DNA from: Atrichornis clamosus
Taxonomy: Eukaryota > Chordata > Aves > Passeriformes > Menuridae
Direction: 5' to 3'
Assembly: GCA_013400975.1 (NCBI GenBank)
Contig: WBMZ01011587.1
Span: forward strand, 62,001 to 126,000
Length of the DNA: 64,000 nucleotides
Positions within the stretch are counted from its first letter, which is position 1. Each line of letters opens with the position of its first letter. Both the position numbers and the translations under genes were made by a program. Under the pieces are notes generated by a model, which was not told the DNA's origin, searched no databases, and saw nothing but the letters and a program-made list of their open reading frames with translations. Below are positions 40,151 through 49,781 of this stretch, in pieces.

Positions 40151-40414
40151 GGCCCCGGGTGGAGGAGCGGGCCCAGCCGAGGGCCCGGAGCCTGACAAAG
40201 GCCTCACGCGTGCGGCGGCGGAGAAAGGGGAGCGAAGGGGAAGGCGGCAAATCCGCCCTTCCGCGAGGCGGCCGGGGTGGCCCCTCCTTCGGCAGGCGGG
40301 ACGCGGCGCACGGCCGGTGGCTGGGGCAGGACGGAGCGCCCGGGCCGCGGTGGGCAGAGGCGGCGAGCGCTGAGCGCAGCCGCGCCGCCCGTCACCGCCG
40401 CCCGGCCCCTCAGC

Positions 40415-40424
40415 GCGCCTGCGC
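40415..40424. promoter_or_regulatory. NRF1-like site
   Basis: GCGCCTGCGC matches the palindromic NRF1 consensus GCGCATGCGC at nine of ten positions. NRF1 sites are common in bidirectional promoters and in genes for mitochondrial proteins, which fits MARCHF5. Confidence 0.55.
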
Positions 40425-40453
40425 CACGGCGAGACCGCGAGCCGTGCCCCGGA

Positions 40454-40472
40454 GTGCCGGGAGCTGTAGTCC
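40454..40472 (-). promoter_or_regulatory. ZNF143/THAP11-type motif, copy 1
   Basis: On the minus strand this reads GGACTACAGCTCCCGGCAC, close to the Staf/ZNF143 (SBS) consensus ACTACAATTCCCAGCATGC. A half copy (GGGACTACAG on the minus strand) follows at 40475-40484. Confidence 0.65.
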
Positions 40473-40510
40473 GGCTGTAGTCCCTCTGTGATCCCGCCGT
40501 GCTCCTGCCG

Positions 40511-40530
40511 CCGCTGGGAGCTGTAGTCCC
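40511..40530 (-). promoter_or_regulatory. ZNF143/THAP11-type motif, copy 2
   Basis: Minus-strand GGGACTACAGCTCCCAGCGG, a second close match to the SBS consensus about 57 bp from the first and in the same orientation. Confidence 0.65.
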
Positions 40531-40544
40531 GCCGCCGGCGCGGG

Positions 40545-40550
40545 TTTAAA
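40545..40550 (+). promoter_or_regulatory. CPEB3: TATA-like box upstream of CPEB3 exon 1
   Basis: TTTAAA, the only AT-rich hexamer in this GC-rich stretch, about 30 bp before the likely transcription start near 40575. It would direct plus-strand transcription. Function is inferred from position. Confidence 0.4.
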
Positions 40551-40574
40551 GGTCCGGCGGGGCGCTCCCCCTGC

Positions 40575-40636
40575 CCTGCCCATGTCTCTCCTCGCCGCCG
40601 TCGCGCAGTCGCTGCCCGGCTCCGCGCGCGGGGCAG
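40575..40636 (+). other. CPEB3: Probable CPEB3 exon 1 (5' UTR or N-terminal extension)
   Basis: Bounded on the right by a good donor, GGGGCAG/GTACGG, with GT at 40637-40638. The left end is estimated from the TATA-like box. An ATG at 40582 opens a frame that remains open to the donor and, if spliced directly to 48871, continues in frame into the CPEB3 start. The ATG context (C at -3, T at +4) is weak and would lie close to the cap, so it may be bypassed. Assignment to CPEB3 rests on strand, position and the compatible downstream acceptor, not on transcript data. Confidence 0.5.
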
Positions 40637-41953
40637 GTACGGGAGCGCGGCGGGGTGGCCGAGCGGGTCCGCGGGGGGAAGGTCCGCGCCCGGCGGCTGC
40701 CGCCCCTCCTGCCGCCCCCGCCGGCGGCGGGGACCCCTCACGGGCGGAGGGAGGAAGGGAGGGAAGTAGGGAGAGGCCGTGCCGCCTGCTCTGCCCTCTC
40801 CCCGCGCCAGCAGGGACCTCCTCGGGGCAGGAGCATCCCCCATTCCCTCCCCTGCCGAACAGGTGCAGGCGGCTCCCGCCCCTGCTCGGCCACCGGGCCC
40901 CGGGACCTGCCCTCGGGGCAAAGCGGACTTTGCCGGGTGCCAGCCCCGATCGGGCTGCCCAGGAGGGCGGTGGCTGGAACGGCGGAAGGGAAATTAATCC
41001 GTTTCTGTGGTGGTGTTGTCAATGTCAAGGACGGCGCCCTTGTAAGTGGCTCTTGGTGCTCGATGGAGGCCCGGTGACCAGGCTGGCGTCTGGGTGCAAG
41101 TGGGGTGAGGCATGGGACGGCACGTGGTAATGACAACACTCTCTTTTGGGTTTGCTGGTGTGCTCCCAAATGGGTAAAAGTCCTCCTAAGGTGCTTTTAA
41201 AATTTGTTGTACGTTCAGAAGTCAACTTAGAGCATCACAATCTGGAAAACTGGAGATTCAGAAGCTGAAGAGCTTTTATAGAACAAAGAGGTGAATAGCA
41301 CCTGGAAAGAAGTTGCCTTTCCATTTATCTCCGCCATGGGTGTCTGTCTCGTGCCATTATGTCATGCTCCCCAAGCAAAGGGCAATATCCTGTTTTTCAG
41401 GGGCAGTTGTGACATTACAGATTTTTGGAAAGGTTAGTTAGTAAAGATCAACTTTGAACTTTCCTTTTCAGGTTATATTATTTAAGAATAACTCTTGTAA
41501 TCAGTTTTGCTACATGAAACTAGTCCCGATACCTTGTGTAAATTACACTGGAGTTGCTGTTCAAGGTTGTAGTTTACAGAGCCAAGCCCGGGGTGCAGCT
41601 GTGCGGCTGCATCAACCTACATCTGTTCTTGGCTGAGAACAAGCATTTGCATGTGTGTGGCTATGGAGATCAGGTGGAATAGTAAGGTGAGTTTAGGGAA
41701 TATACTGGATATACTTGATTCTTAATCAGTCTGGTTTTGAGAGTCTTTGTCGATAGAAAAGTATTGTCAAAATGTGTGTAAAACACCTGAACTTGGACTT
41801 GTAAGCTGTTTTATGTGTATAATGGTAGGGCCATGTATAAAGGTGGGGGGGATGTTATTTATTTTCTAATTGCTACAAATGTCATAGAGATGAATACTGA
41901 TGTATTTGAAGTGATGTAAATTACTTACAGGAGGTATGTATAGAAGCAGGTAG

Positions 41954-41988
41954 GACCTGCTTAGACCTGCTTAGACTTGCATAGACCT
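41954..41988. repeat. Imperfect 10-bp tandem repeat (ACCTGCTTAG)
   Basis: Three to four copies of ACCTGCTTAG with increasing divergence toward the right. Small and with no evident role. Confidence 0.7.
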
Positions 41989-42611
41989 CCTGTCTCAGAA
42001 AATTTATTTTGTACTTATTCTTGGGACCATAAAATTCAGTGTTTCTAGCACTGATGAGGAGTGTTGGATGCACATTGGCCTGAGTAAACCACATGGGCAT
42101 GAATTCCTGGAAGAGAACCTAGTACACAGTGTACCAGTTAGAGCTGTCTGTGACACAGAAGAGCAATATTAGGTATGAAGAGTTTCTGGTTCCTATTCTT
42201 GGTTGGGACCAAGTTCATTGTCTATTGGCCAGAACAAGGAGCAGTTAGACTAGCCAAATGCTTAGGTTTTTTATAGTTTTCCTCAGGTGTTACAAATGCA
42301 ACTGGGAAGCTGCTTTTATTTCTAGGATTATGTGGTTTGTGCAATTTCTGTATTTTTGCTTTGGAGTTGGAAGGATATGCTAGTTGCCTGCCATTTATGA
42401 TAAAGGTCATGATGAGTAATAACGGCTGTGAACAATACTTACCTGAAAAAATGGAACCAGAACCCAGGATCACTTGGCTACTGTTTGAGGCTAAGGAATT
42501 TTTTGTGACAAAGGCAGATGCTTTGCTCTACCACTGGCACAAGGAGGTATGACAAGACTGGACAAAACTTGAATATCAGGTCAAATAGTGGACACTTGGT
42601 AGGTTTGGATA

Positions 42612-42630
42612 TCTTTTTTTTTTTTTTTTA
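42612..42630. repeat. Poly-T tract
   Basis: About 18 consecutive T residues, roughly 60-80 bp to the left of the CR1 fragment. Confidence 0.8.
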
Positions 42631-42689
42631 AGTTCTATTTATTTTACAAACATGAAAAATAAAAAACATAATAGGATACATAAAAGCAT

Positions 42690-42943
42690 AATTGGACAAG
42701 CATTAGTGGTTTTAAACTAAAAGAGGGTAGATTTAGATTGAACACAAGGAAGAAATTTTTTACCCTGAGGATAAACACTGGCGCAGGTTGCCCAGAGAAA
42801 TGGTGGGTTCCCCATCCCTGGAAACATTTAAGGTCAGGTCGGACAGGGCTCTGAGCAACCTGATCTAGTTGAAGTTGTCCCTTCAGGGAGGCTGGACTAG
42901 ATGAGCTTTAAAGGTCTCTAACAATCCAAAGCATTCTATAATG
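42690..42943 (+). mobile_element. CR1 LINE 3' fragment
   Basis: A recognisable CR1 3' end in sense orientation. GTGGTTTTAAACTAAAAGAG, GGTAGATTTAGATTGAACAC, GGAAGAAATTTTTTACCCTG, GCAGGTTGCCCAGAGAAATG, CCCATCCCTGGAAACATTTA, GAGCAACCTGATCTAGTTGA and GGCTGGACTAGATGAGCTTT occur in the order of the CR1 consensus. It ends near CATTCTATAATG, where CR1 elements normally carry a short ATTCTATR repeat. It is heavily 5'-truncated, as most CR1 copies are, and has no coding capacity. It lies in CPEB3 intron 1 in the sense of that gene. Confidence 0.9.
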
Positions 42944-45584
42944 GCAGACCTCTTAATATTCCATAAATAGCTTAAAGATTCTGAAATCCAAAAACTGATT
43001 TGTGCCTCTTTATTGTTCAGGAGTCTGTTGGACAGCTTGGGGTATGTGTTTTTTATTTGTCTGCTCTTTCCAGAATCAAAGTGTGATCCTAAAATACACA
43101 TATAACCAACTGGTTTTAAATTTGAAATAAAACCCCTCCTTATTCCCTGACAGAGCCAGAGTTGTCATTCCATCCTTCTCTCTTCCCCTTAACAGGACTG
43201 AATATGCAGCTGCTCTATTCAAATGCTTACTTTATTCTCCCCTACAATCTCCTCCTTCACTCTCCCTCATCCCCCTTTTCTCTTCATTTTCTTTCCACTT
43301 TTTGTTCTTTATGCTTCCTTCTTTGCATTGGCAATTTCCACTAGGAATCTCGGGTTGCCTCTTGCAGTTTTTTAATTTTTAAACTCTTGCTTCCTATATC
43401 ATCCCTTAATAGATCCTTCTTTCTTTCTTCCTTCTGCTTCTATGACGTTCATTGCACTGCCTCACTCTGACATCTCTTGCCTTCACCTGGTGGTAGCTGT
43501 GTTTGAGCGGAGAGCTCTCCTGGGAGCAGACTCCCTTTGGCCAGGGCAAAGTGAGGGAAAGTGGCTGCTGTTGCTGGAGATTTGCCAGAGCTCAGCTCCC
43601 AGACACTGACGGGGGGTAGCAGCCATTTTGAATTAAGTAAAACTGCACATTTGAAGGCAAGTACAGAACTTAATGAAAATCACCAAAAGCAATATAAGCT
43701 ACTTAGGGCTTAAAATTGAGCCCTAAATTTGGCTATCAGATTTACTGCAAAATACCAACTTTTTAAATACCATACTGTTTGATAACAAATGTATACAGAT
43801 TTAAGCTTAAGAAGTTGACAAGCAATTACTGCAAGAATGATATGGACGTAGATTACATATTTATCTGTCTCTTTCAGCAAGGCCTGAAAAAGAGGACAAA
43901 TAATGAAGAAGCTGTACCTTAATACAGTTCTTCTGACCTGACAATATTAAAACTGTTGAAATTACTGTTTTGTACAAAACTAAGTAACCCAGCAATAGAA
44001 GAGTATTCTATTTTGGCAAATCTAAATGTTAACTGCTATGATAGTAATACGTAAAATTACAAGATCAGTTAGGCATTTTTCATCTCCTTGGTTCCATTTT
44101 TTAAAAGACAAGGAGCCCTCAATTAGACTAAAATGAAACTAAACTGAAAAAAATATTTCTACAATAAAACTTTTTTGTTTCCAGCAGCATAGCATTTCAT
44201 TCTAACCTTCCAACTGGTTAGAATAGTCACGTTCTGTCTATTAGTCATACGAGGCTTAAATTGCTTCATAATGAATTTCTTAAAATAAAAATACACTTTA
44301 TACAATGTTAATTGAGTTAGCTTGGCTTATTTGGGCTTTTCTTACATTTGTTTCTTTGGAACTGGCCCAGGTCAAGTAATTCATACACCAGATTGAATTA
44401 AGCTCTTGTGTTCTGATTCAGCTGTCGTTACTATCTTTTAACTTCCAGTTATGAAAGAGTTGGTTGGTGGAAGCTAAAAAAAATTAGTTTTCTGCTAGTG
44501 GTTAGTTGATCAAAAACTGTGTTTACATCTCAATTTCCTTTGGTTCTGGAGTGCTTCTCCTTATTCTGATGATTGAGCTACAAAGTGAAACTGTCTCCTG
44601 GGAAGAACTGACAGAAAGTGCAGTCCCTTGCACCTGAATCCTCAAATCATCTGAAAAGCAATAACCCAGGAGTAAATAGGGACAGGGAAATAGAATGCTT
44701 AGAGCCAGCCCTGTGATAGGTGAGATAGTTAATAAAATTAAGTATTTTCAATTGCTGTAAGAAAGCAGGTTTCCTGCCTTTAATGATTCAGAGTAGCACA
44801 AACAGGTTAGAGCACCTGTTGAGAAACTCTTAATTACAGCGTTGATTTAGGGCAGGCAGACTATACAGTCCAACATAAACAGACTGCAGAAAGCAGAGAC
44901 ATAAGTGTCAGAACAACTCACTTTCAACTGCCCTAATTTATCTTTCTCAGCTTTAGTCATCTCTCTTTCATCCACAAAGCTATACATATTTCATCCTTTG
45001 AAAATCAGTCTGCACTTTTATTAAACACTGTTATTTTCACACTTCTGATTTCAGCTCTGTAATTTCCATACAAGCATTACTGTTTGGTCCTGAATAATTA
45101 GTATAATGAATTACCCAGAATAAATATACAGAATAATTCATGGACTAGTGCAAGATAGAACACCAAGTGCCAGTGAATGAAATTCTGAAAACTTTACCTG
45201 ACCTACATTAATGATCACAATATTAATATCTTATGAGAGGAACTTCTGTCAAACTGTATATTGATGTGGAGGCTGGAGATATGTAGAAGTTGGGTAGTGA
45301 AAGGGAGGGAGGTGAAATGTGGAACCACGGTGTACAGAATAAATTGAATGTTAAATAGGAACATTCACACCTTGATTTTTTTTCGCAGCAGCTTATTTTT
45401 TTTGGTAGAATTTTCAGTGTAGTAACAATACTGTAATGAAAAAGTTGCAACTTGGAAATTGGAAACTATTCAAGTAGTACAACTTCTCACCTATGTGCTG
45501 ATTTTGATTTGTTTTAAATTTTTATACTTGACCTATTTGTGTTTGAGTTTCAGAATATTTTTAGAAATTTTATTATGACAGGTG

Positions 45585-45868
45585 ATTATTTGTCGCTGTT
45601 GAACCACTGGCAGAGCGAGAGAACCAGACAAGATCGGGTGAGGCAGAAATCTGAATTTATTATTTAATTCCAAAACTTATATAGACTTTCCAAAGGTCGT
45701 CCGGGTTGGGTCAATTCATAGCCTCTCCCTAGGCCGATAGGCCAGGTAGAATGTCCATCTTTCCAGAGACAGTTTTCAATAACATCCAAGCTTTTATCTC
45801 TATTTACAAAACATAGAAAGAAGAAGAGAAAAGTTCCCGTGGGAAAGGTCTGTGTTACCACAATTATT
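45585..45868 (-). mobile_element. Endogenous retrovirus solo LTR with 6-bp target duplication
   Basis: A 272-bp element at 45591-45862 begins TG and ends CA and is flanked on both sides by ATTATT (45585-45590 and 45863-45868). Read on the minus strand it starts TGTGGTAACACAG. It then shows a TATA box (TATATAAG, near 45676), an AATAAA poly(A) signal about 15-20 bp further on, and a U5-like end (CTGCCAGTGGTTCAACAGCG). This is standard U3-R-U5 order. A 6-bp duplication is typical of class II (ERVK/alpha-beta-like) elements. No internal viral genes remain, so it is the product of recombination between two LTRs. It lies antisense to CPEB3 in intron 1. Confidence 0.85.
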
Positions 45869-46138
45869 TAATATTTTCTTCAGCTAGGCAACATGACATG
45901 GTATGAACTTACAATTCATTTCTTATGCTAGAGGTTTGTAAGGGAAGTTTGGAAATACTATAACTACTTCTTTGTCTAGCAATTGTTCTGAATAGGTAGC
46001 TATTTGATCTGAGCTTATAACTCAAACTGTTAAAAGCTCTTCTTTAGTTACTCACTTTCAGCTCAATCTGACAGATATTTTCTCAGAGCTGATGATTCAG
46101 ATTGCAGCAGTTTTCCCTTGGAAGAGGGAGCGTGCACA

Positions 46139-46156
46139 TTTTTTTTTTTTTTTTTC
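46139..46156. repeat. Poly-T tract
   Basis: A run of about 18 T residues in CPEB3 intron 1. It has no target duplication or element body that I can identify. Confidence 0.8.
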
Positions 46157-48129
46157 CTTTTGAGCTCTCTTCCTTTCAGGAAGCAGCAGTGAAATATCTA
46201 TCTCTAGATAAGACTTCAAGCCCCATGATTCCTTGGGTGAGCATGCTCTGACAGCTTCCAGTTGTCAAAGTGCTCTTGCCAGACTGGTCGACTATTTGTC
46301 ATATACCAAACCTGAAAGAAGAAAATAAATATACTGTCCTTTTGTTGATCTTTAAGTACAGAAAATCCAAAGGTAACTGTTCCTTAAAAATTTCTGTGTT
46401 GACTGCGTGGGTTACTGCATGCAAATGGAGCTGGTATTGCTATGGGGATATAGATTTCCTGTGCTGGGTTGTAAATTTGTACAAATACTTACACCAGCAA
46501 ATAATCAAGAGGTTCTGCATGGTAGTCCAACATTAGACATTGGCTGGCCTGTCTTTCAAAGTAATTTATTAACCAGTGTTTTTTCATTAGGACTGGCTTC
46601 ATTCATTAAAGGAAGGTCTTGACCTTGACAAGAGGGTTGAACTGTGCAGTGATTTTTACCTTTAAGAAGCAATATGAAAGGGAATGTGAATCACAGTCCT
46701 TAGGATAAAGTTCAAAACCAGCTGGCTAAGTCAAGGTACATATTTGAAGCAACTGCTGTGCTAGCCACTGTTGATAAACTGGTGACTAAATAATTTAAAT
46801 ATAACTTCATTGACGACAGAATTTTAACATTTCAGCTGCTGTATTTTTCCTCTCTAAATGTGTTTTTGTACTGATAGCTCAGAACCAGGGGAAAGGGATA
46901 CTGTCTGATGTGGAGTTTAGGTAGCCTTAGGAGTAATAATGATGTTGTTAGAAGTGAAGCTAATGGAAAGTTACACAGACAGAGCTTGGTATATTGTGGC
47001 TTACTGCAGTATTGCTTTAAACTGCCTTGCAAGGTTTTCTGCACTCCCAGCAGCAGCAGCGCTGCCTGGAACAAATGCAATTGTTTACCCCATTCTTAGG
47101 AGCCTTAATGTTGTCTCATGGCATTGTCTGTTCAGGAACCCTTGCTGCTGGGTTTGCATATTGAACTGGTAAATAAGGGGGAGCATAAGCAGTAACTGAC
47201 CTGACAGCAGAAACCTCTCCTGACATTCATTTTAACTAAAATGTGTGTGTATGGCTCAGAAGGGATTTAAAGGGAAGAAAAAAGGAAACAAAAATCTGTT
47301 AGATACATCTGGACCATCTGATGTCAGAAAGTGTCGTCAATTTCACACTTTGCCACCTTCCTTAGACGGTGAATCGATTGGGCTTTGCTTTGTTACATTA
47401 AAAAAACAATCCTAAAAAATGCAGTCTTAGGCATGTACATGTCATATGATTAACTCTATAGAAAAGCAATTAGGTATTCAGCGATGGCCATCTTTGGCGT
47501 AGTTACTCGAAGTGATTTGGGGCTCATTTAAAATACTTTTGAGATTTAGTATGATCTGTTCAGTTGACTAAAAGCCTGCAAAATGTGGAGGTTCCTGGTG
47601 TGATTTCATGCAATTGCTGTTCATTGATGTCTGTATTGTATTAGTACTATTGTGTTTCAAAAGAATAATAAAATTATATGATCTGTCCTGTTTTCATATG
47701 GAGCACCTTTTCTAGCAGATATATAAGGCTCAGCCATTCCACATACATTTCCTTTTTAAATTTGAGACGTACGTATTGATTTAGCAAATAATTTGCATCA
47801 CTAGTCTTTGCCTTGTGTACATAAGATGGTTTTTAACATGCAGCATGTCTGTATTGTATTTTGATTTTCCCCGGTTTTATTTTTCATTTGAAAGCATCAG
47901 AAAGATCATAATCTAATAATACCTCTCCGATCTGCTCATTTTGACCTTATGTTTTTCTAATGAACAAATTACCGATGATTTCATGTGTGTGTGTATAAAT
48001 AGAGCGAGAATATATATAAATAGATCGAGTAGATATACCTTCAAGTAAAGGACTGCTTTGATGTAAAATAGCATTTTACGCGGAGAGATCGTAAGGTCAC
48101 TGAAGGCAAATGTAACACCCATCGGAGGC

Positions 48130-48300
48130 TTTGTACACGAAGTGTCTCCGCCCCCCCGGCCCCCCTTCCCCGGCTTTGCCATCGCCTCTCCTGCCCGGAG
48201 CCGGCGGCGAGCGGGGCGCAGGGAGCGCGCAGGAAGCGGCCGTGCGGCGGCGAACCGCTCCCGTATCAGTGCGGGCGTTCGTGTGCGCCTTCTCGCTCAT
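48130..48300 (+). promoter_or_regulatory. CPEB3: GC-rich block, possible second CPEB3 promoter
   Basis: A compact CpG-rich island about 0.6-0.75 kb upstream of the first coding exon, with GC-box-like stretches and CGGCGGCGAG-type repeats, set in AT-rich DNA. It is followed by purine-rich sequence and a donor-like CAGG/GTGAGA near 48528. An alternative 5' UTR exon starting here and splicing to 48871 would be a reasonable model. No transcript evidence is available. Confidence 0.5.
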
Positions 48301-48443
48301 AAATCTGAATCGTTGAGAGCTTGCTTGTTAATTAAGGAAGAGCGGTACCCGGCTCCTTTAAAGGTCTCCTAATAGAAAAGGGGGTGGAGAAGAGCGAAGA
48401 CTGGTGTCTTTTTAACCTTGCTGAAGGACGCAGCAGTATTTAT

Positions 48444-48457
48444 TGACGTATGCAAAT
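48444..48457 (+). promoter_or_regulatory. Overlapping CRE-like and octamer motifs
   Basis: TGACGTA (CRE/ATF half-site type) is directly fused to ATGCAAAT, a perfect POU-factor octamer, sharing one A. They lie 150-300 bp downstream of the GC-rich block and about 430 bp upstream of the coding start. Motif-level evidence only. Confidence 0.45.
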
Positions 48458-48870
48458 AACCAGGGGGAGGAGGTGGAGGAGGAGGGTGCTTGGAAAAACA
48501 GGAACCAGAATCAGTTTCTCATTGCAGGGTGAGAGCTCTGAGTTCCGGTGTAAGAGAAAAGAGACGTGGCGAAATTGCTGTATATCTCTGCCCTATAAGC
48601 ACATCTCTCATTTAGACTGAAGGGAAACAAGGCATCAAAAAGGGTGAAGCATCTTAAAAAATATTTTAAAGGCAATCTAGCACGATCAAAGGTTACATAT
48701 TCCTAAATGGGGGAGGGGGAAGATTACGGGTTTGCCTTGCAATATGCTGTAGCATAGTACTAGCAATAGGACGAGATTTTTGGCTGGCAAATGATTAAAA
48801 CAGACTGGTTTGTGGTATGAATGACAATGTTAATAATCTGTCTTTGTGGTTTTTTCCCCTACTGTTTCAG

Positions 48871-49781
48871 CTGCGCAAACCATGCAGGATGATTTACTGA
48901 TGGACAAAAGCAAAGCCCAGCCCCAGCAGCAGCGGCAGCAGCAGCAGCAGCAAGATCCAAACTCAGCAGAAGCCCCCTCTACACCCATCTCGTCGGAGAC
49001 ACCCAAACCAGAAGACAACAGTTCAGTGACTAGTATCGGCACATCGGCTCCTTCCCAAAATAGCAAGGAGAAGATGCAGATGGAGTCTCCCATTTTGCCT
49101 GGCTTGAGCTTTCACCAGCCTCAGCAAGAACCTGCAGCCGGCACCTCCTTGTCTCCCTCGTTTGGCAGCACCTGGTCTACAGGGACCACAAACACGGTGG
49201 ATGATAGCTTTTTCCAAGGGATTACCCCAGTCAATGGGACAATGCTTTTCCAGAATTTTCCACACCATGTCAATCCTGTATTTGGTGGCACTTTCTCACC
49301 TCAGATTGGCCTAGCTCAGACTCAACACCACCAACATCAGCAGCAGCAGCAGCAAGCTCAGCAGCAGCAGCAGCAGCGGAGGTCACCTGTAAGTCCTAAT
49401 CAGGCACCTTTCGCCCAGAGGAATGCTGCTTACAGCCATCAGCCCATCATGACCAGCAAACCGTCTTCCTCCTCTGCCTCTTCTTCTTCCTCCTCCAGCT
49501 GGAATAACCATCAAAACGCGGCTTGGAGTACACCTTCCAACCCTTGGGGTGGGCTGCAGGCTGGTAGGGACCCTCGAAGGGCAGTTGGAGTGGGGGTTGG
49601 CGTGGGAGTGGGAGTTGGCGTACCCTCCCCCCTCAATCCCATTTCACCCCTTAAAAAACCCTTCTCCAGCAATGTCATTGCCCCTCCGAAGTTCCCACGG
49701 GCTGCACCCTTAACCCCCAAATCCTGGATGGAAGACAACGCGTTCAGGACGGACAATGGCAACAATCTGTTGCCTTTTCAG
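48871..49781 (+). CDS. CPEB3: CPEB3 first coding exon (N-terminal 300 residues; gene continues past the window)
   Basis: CPEB3 binds U-rich elements in mRNA 3' UTRs and controls translation, notably at synapses. The exon begins after TTTCAG; translation starts at 48882 (MQDDLLMDKSK, A at -3) and runs 300 codons to a phase-0 donor, CTTTTCAG/GTAAAT. The match to mammalian CPEB3 is unmistakable: SFGSTWSTGTTN, FFQGITPVNGTMLFQNFPHH, NPVFGGTFSPQIGLAQTQHH, NPWGGLQAGRDPRRAVGVGV, SPLNPISPLKKPFSSNVIAP and SWMEDNAFRTDNGNNLLPFQ. This is the disordered, prion-like half. It has Q-rich tracts at 13-24 and 146-165, a Ser run at 195-206 and a Gly-Val repeat at 235-247. The following exon (expected to start DRSRPYDTF) and the RRM and zinc-binding domains are not in the window. 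CPEB2 and CPEB4 share the architecture, but the listed blocks and the MARCHF5 neighbour identify CPEB3. Confidence 0.97.
48918..48953 (+). repeat. CPEB3: CPEB3 glutamine tract 1
   Basis: CAG-rich codons for residues 13-24 (QPQQQRQQQQQQ), interrupted by one CCC and one CGG codon. Interruptions tend to limit repeat instability. Confidence 0.9.
49317..49376 (+). repeat. CPEB3: CPEB3 glutamine tract 2
   Basis: Residues 146-165: QTQHHQ followed by two hexa-Gln runs separated by single H and A residues. Most codons are CAG. In mammals this position is largely Pro, Ala and Gln. Confidence 0.9.
49584..49622 (+). repeat. CPEB3: CPEB3 Gly-Val dipeptide repeat
   Basis: Thirteen alternating Val and Gly codons (residues 235-247), G-rich on the coding strand with varied third positions (GTT, GTG, GTC-like and GGA, GGG, GGC). 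The codon variation suggests selection on the peptide rather than recent slippage. Confidence 0.9.

Larger units (their letters stand above)
39900..41000. promoter_or_regulatory. CpG island spanning the MARCHF5-CPEB3 head-to-head promoter
   Basis: About 1.1 kb of very CpG-rich DNA covering MARCHF5 exon 1 (minus strand), the intergenic gap and the probable CPEB3 first exon (plus strand). The two candidate start codons, at 40150 and 40582, are only about 430 bp apart and point away from each other, so the block almost certainly works as a bidirectional promoter. Long open frames on both strands here are what GC-rich DNA gives by chance and are not called as genes. Confidence 0.85.
40637..48870 (+). 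other. CPEB3: CPEB3 intron 1
   Basis: 8.2 kb between the probable first exon and the first coding exon, ending in a strong acceptor (TTTTTTCCCCTACTGTTTCAG at the right edge). It contains a CR1 3' fragment, a solo LTR, a poly-T tract at about 46139-46156, a pyrimidine-rich stretch at about 43230-43440 and a second GC-rich promoter-like block at about 48.13-48.30 kb. No other coding exon is recognised. Confidence 0.6.

Noticed and set aside
40012..41169. Several open frames of 140-280 codons on both strands
   Set aside because: They overlap in all frames within the CpG island, show only Pro/Arg/Ala/Gly-rich sequence, and conflict with well-supported MARCHF5 and CPEB3 exons.
45664..45861. 65-codon minus-strand open frame
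   Set aside because: It lies wholly inside the U3 region of the solo LTR and has no resemblance to a retroviral protein.
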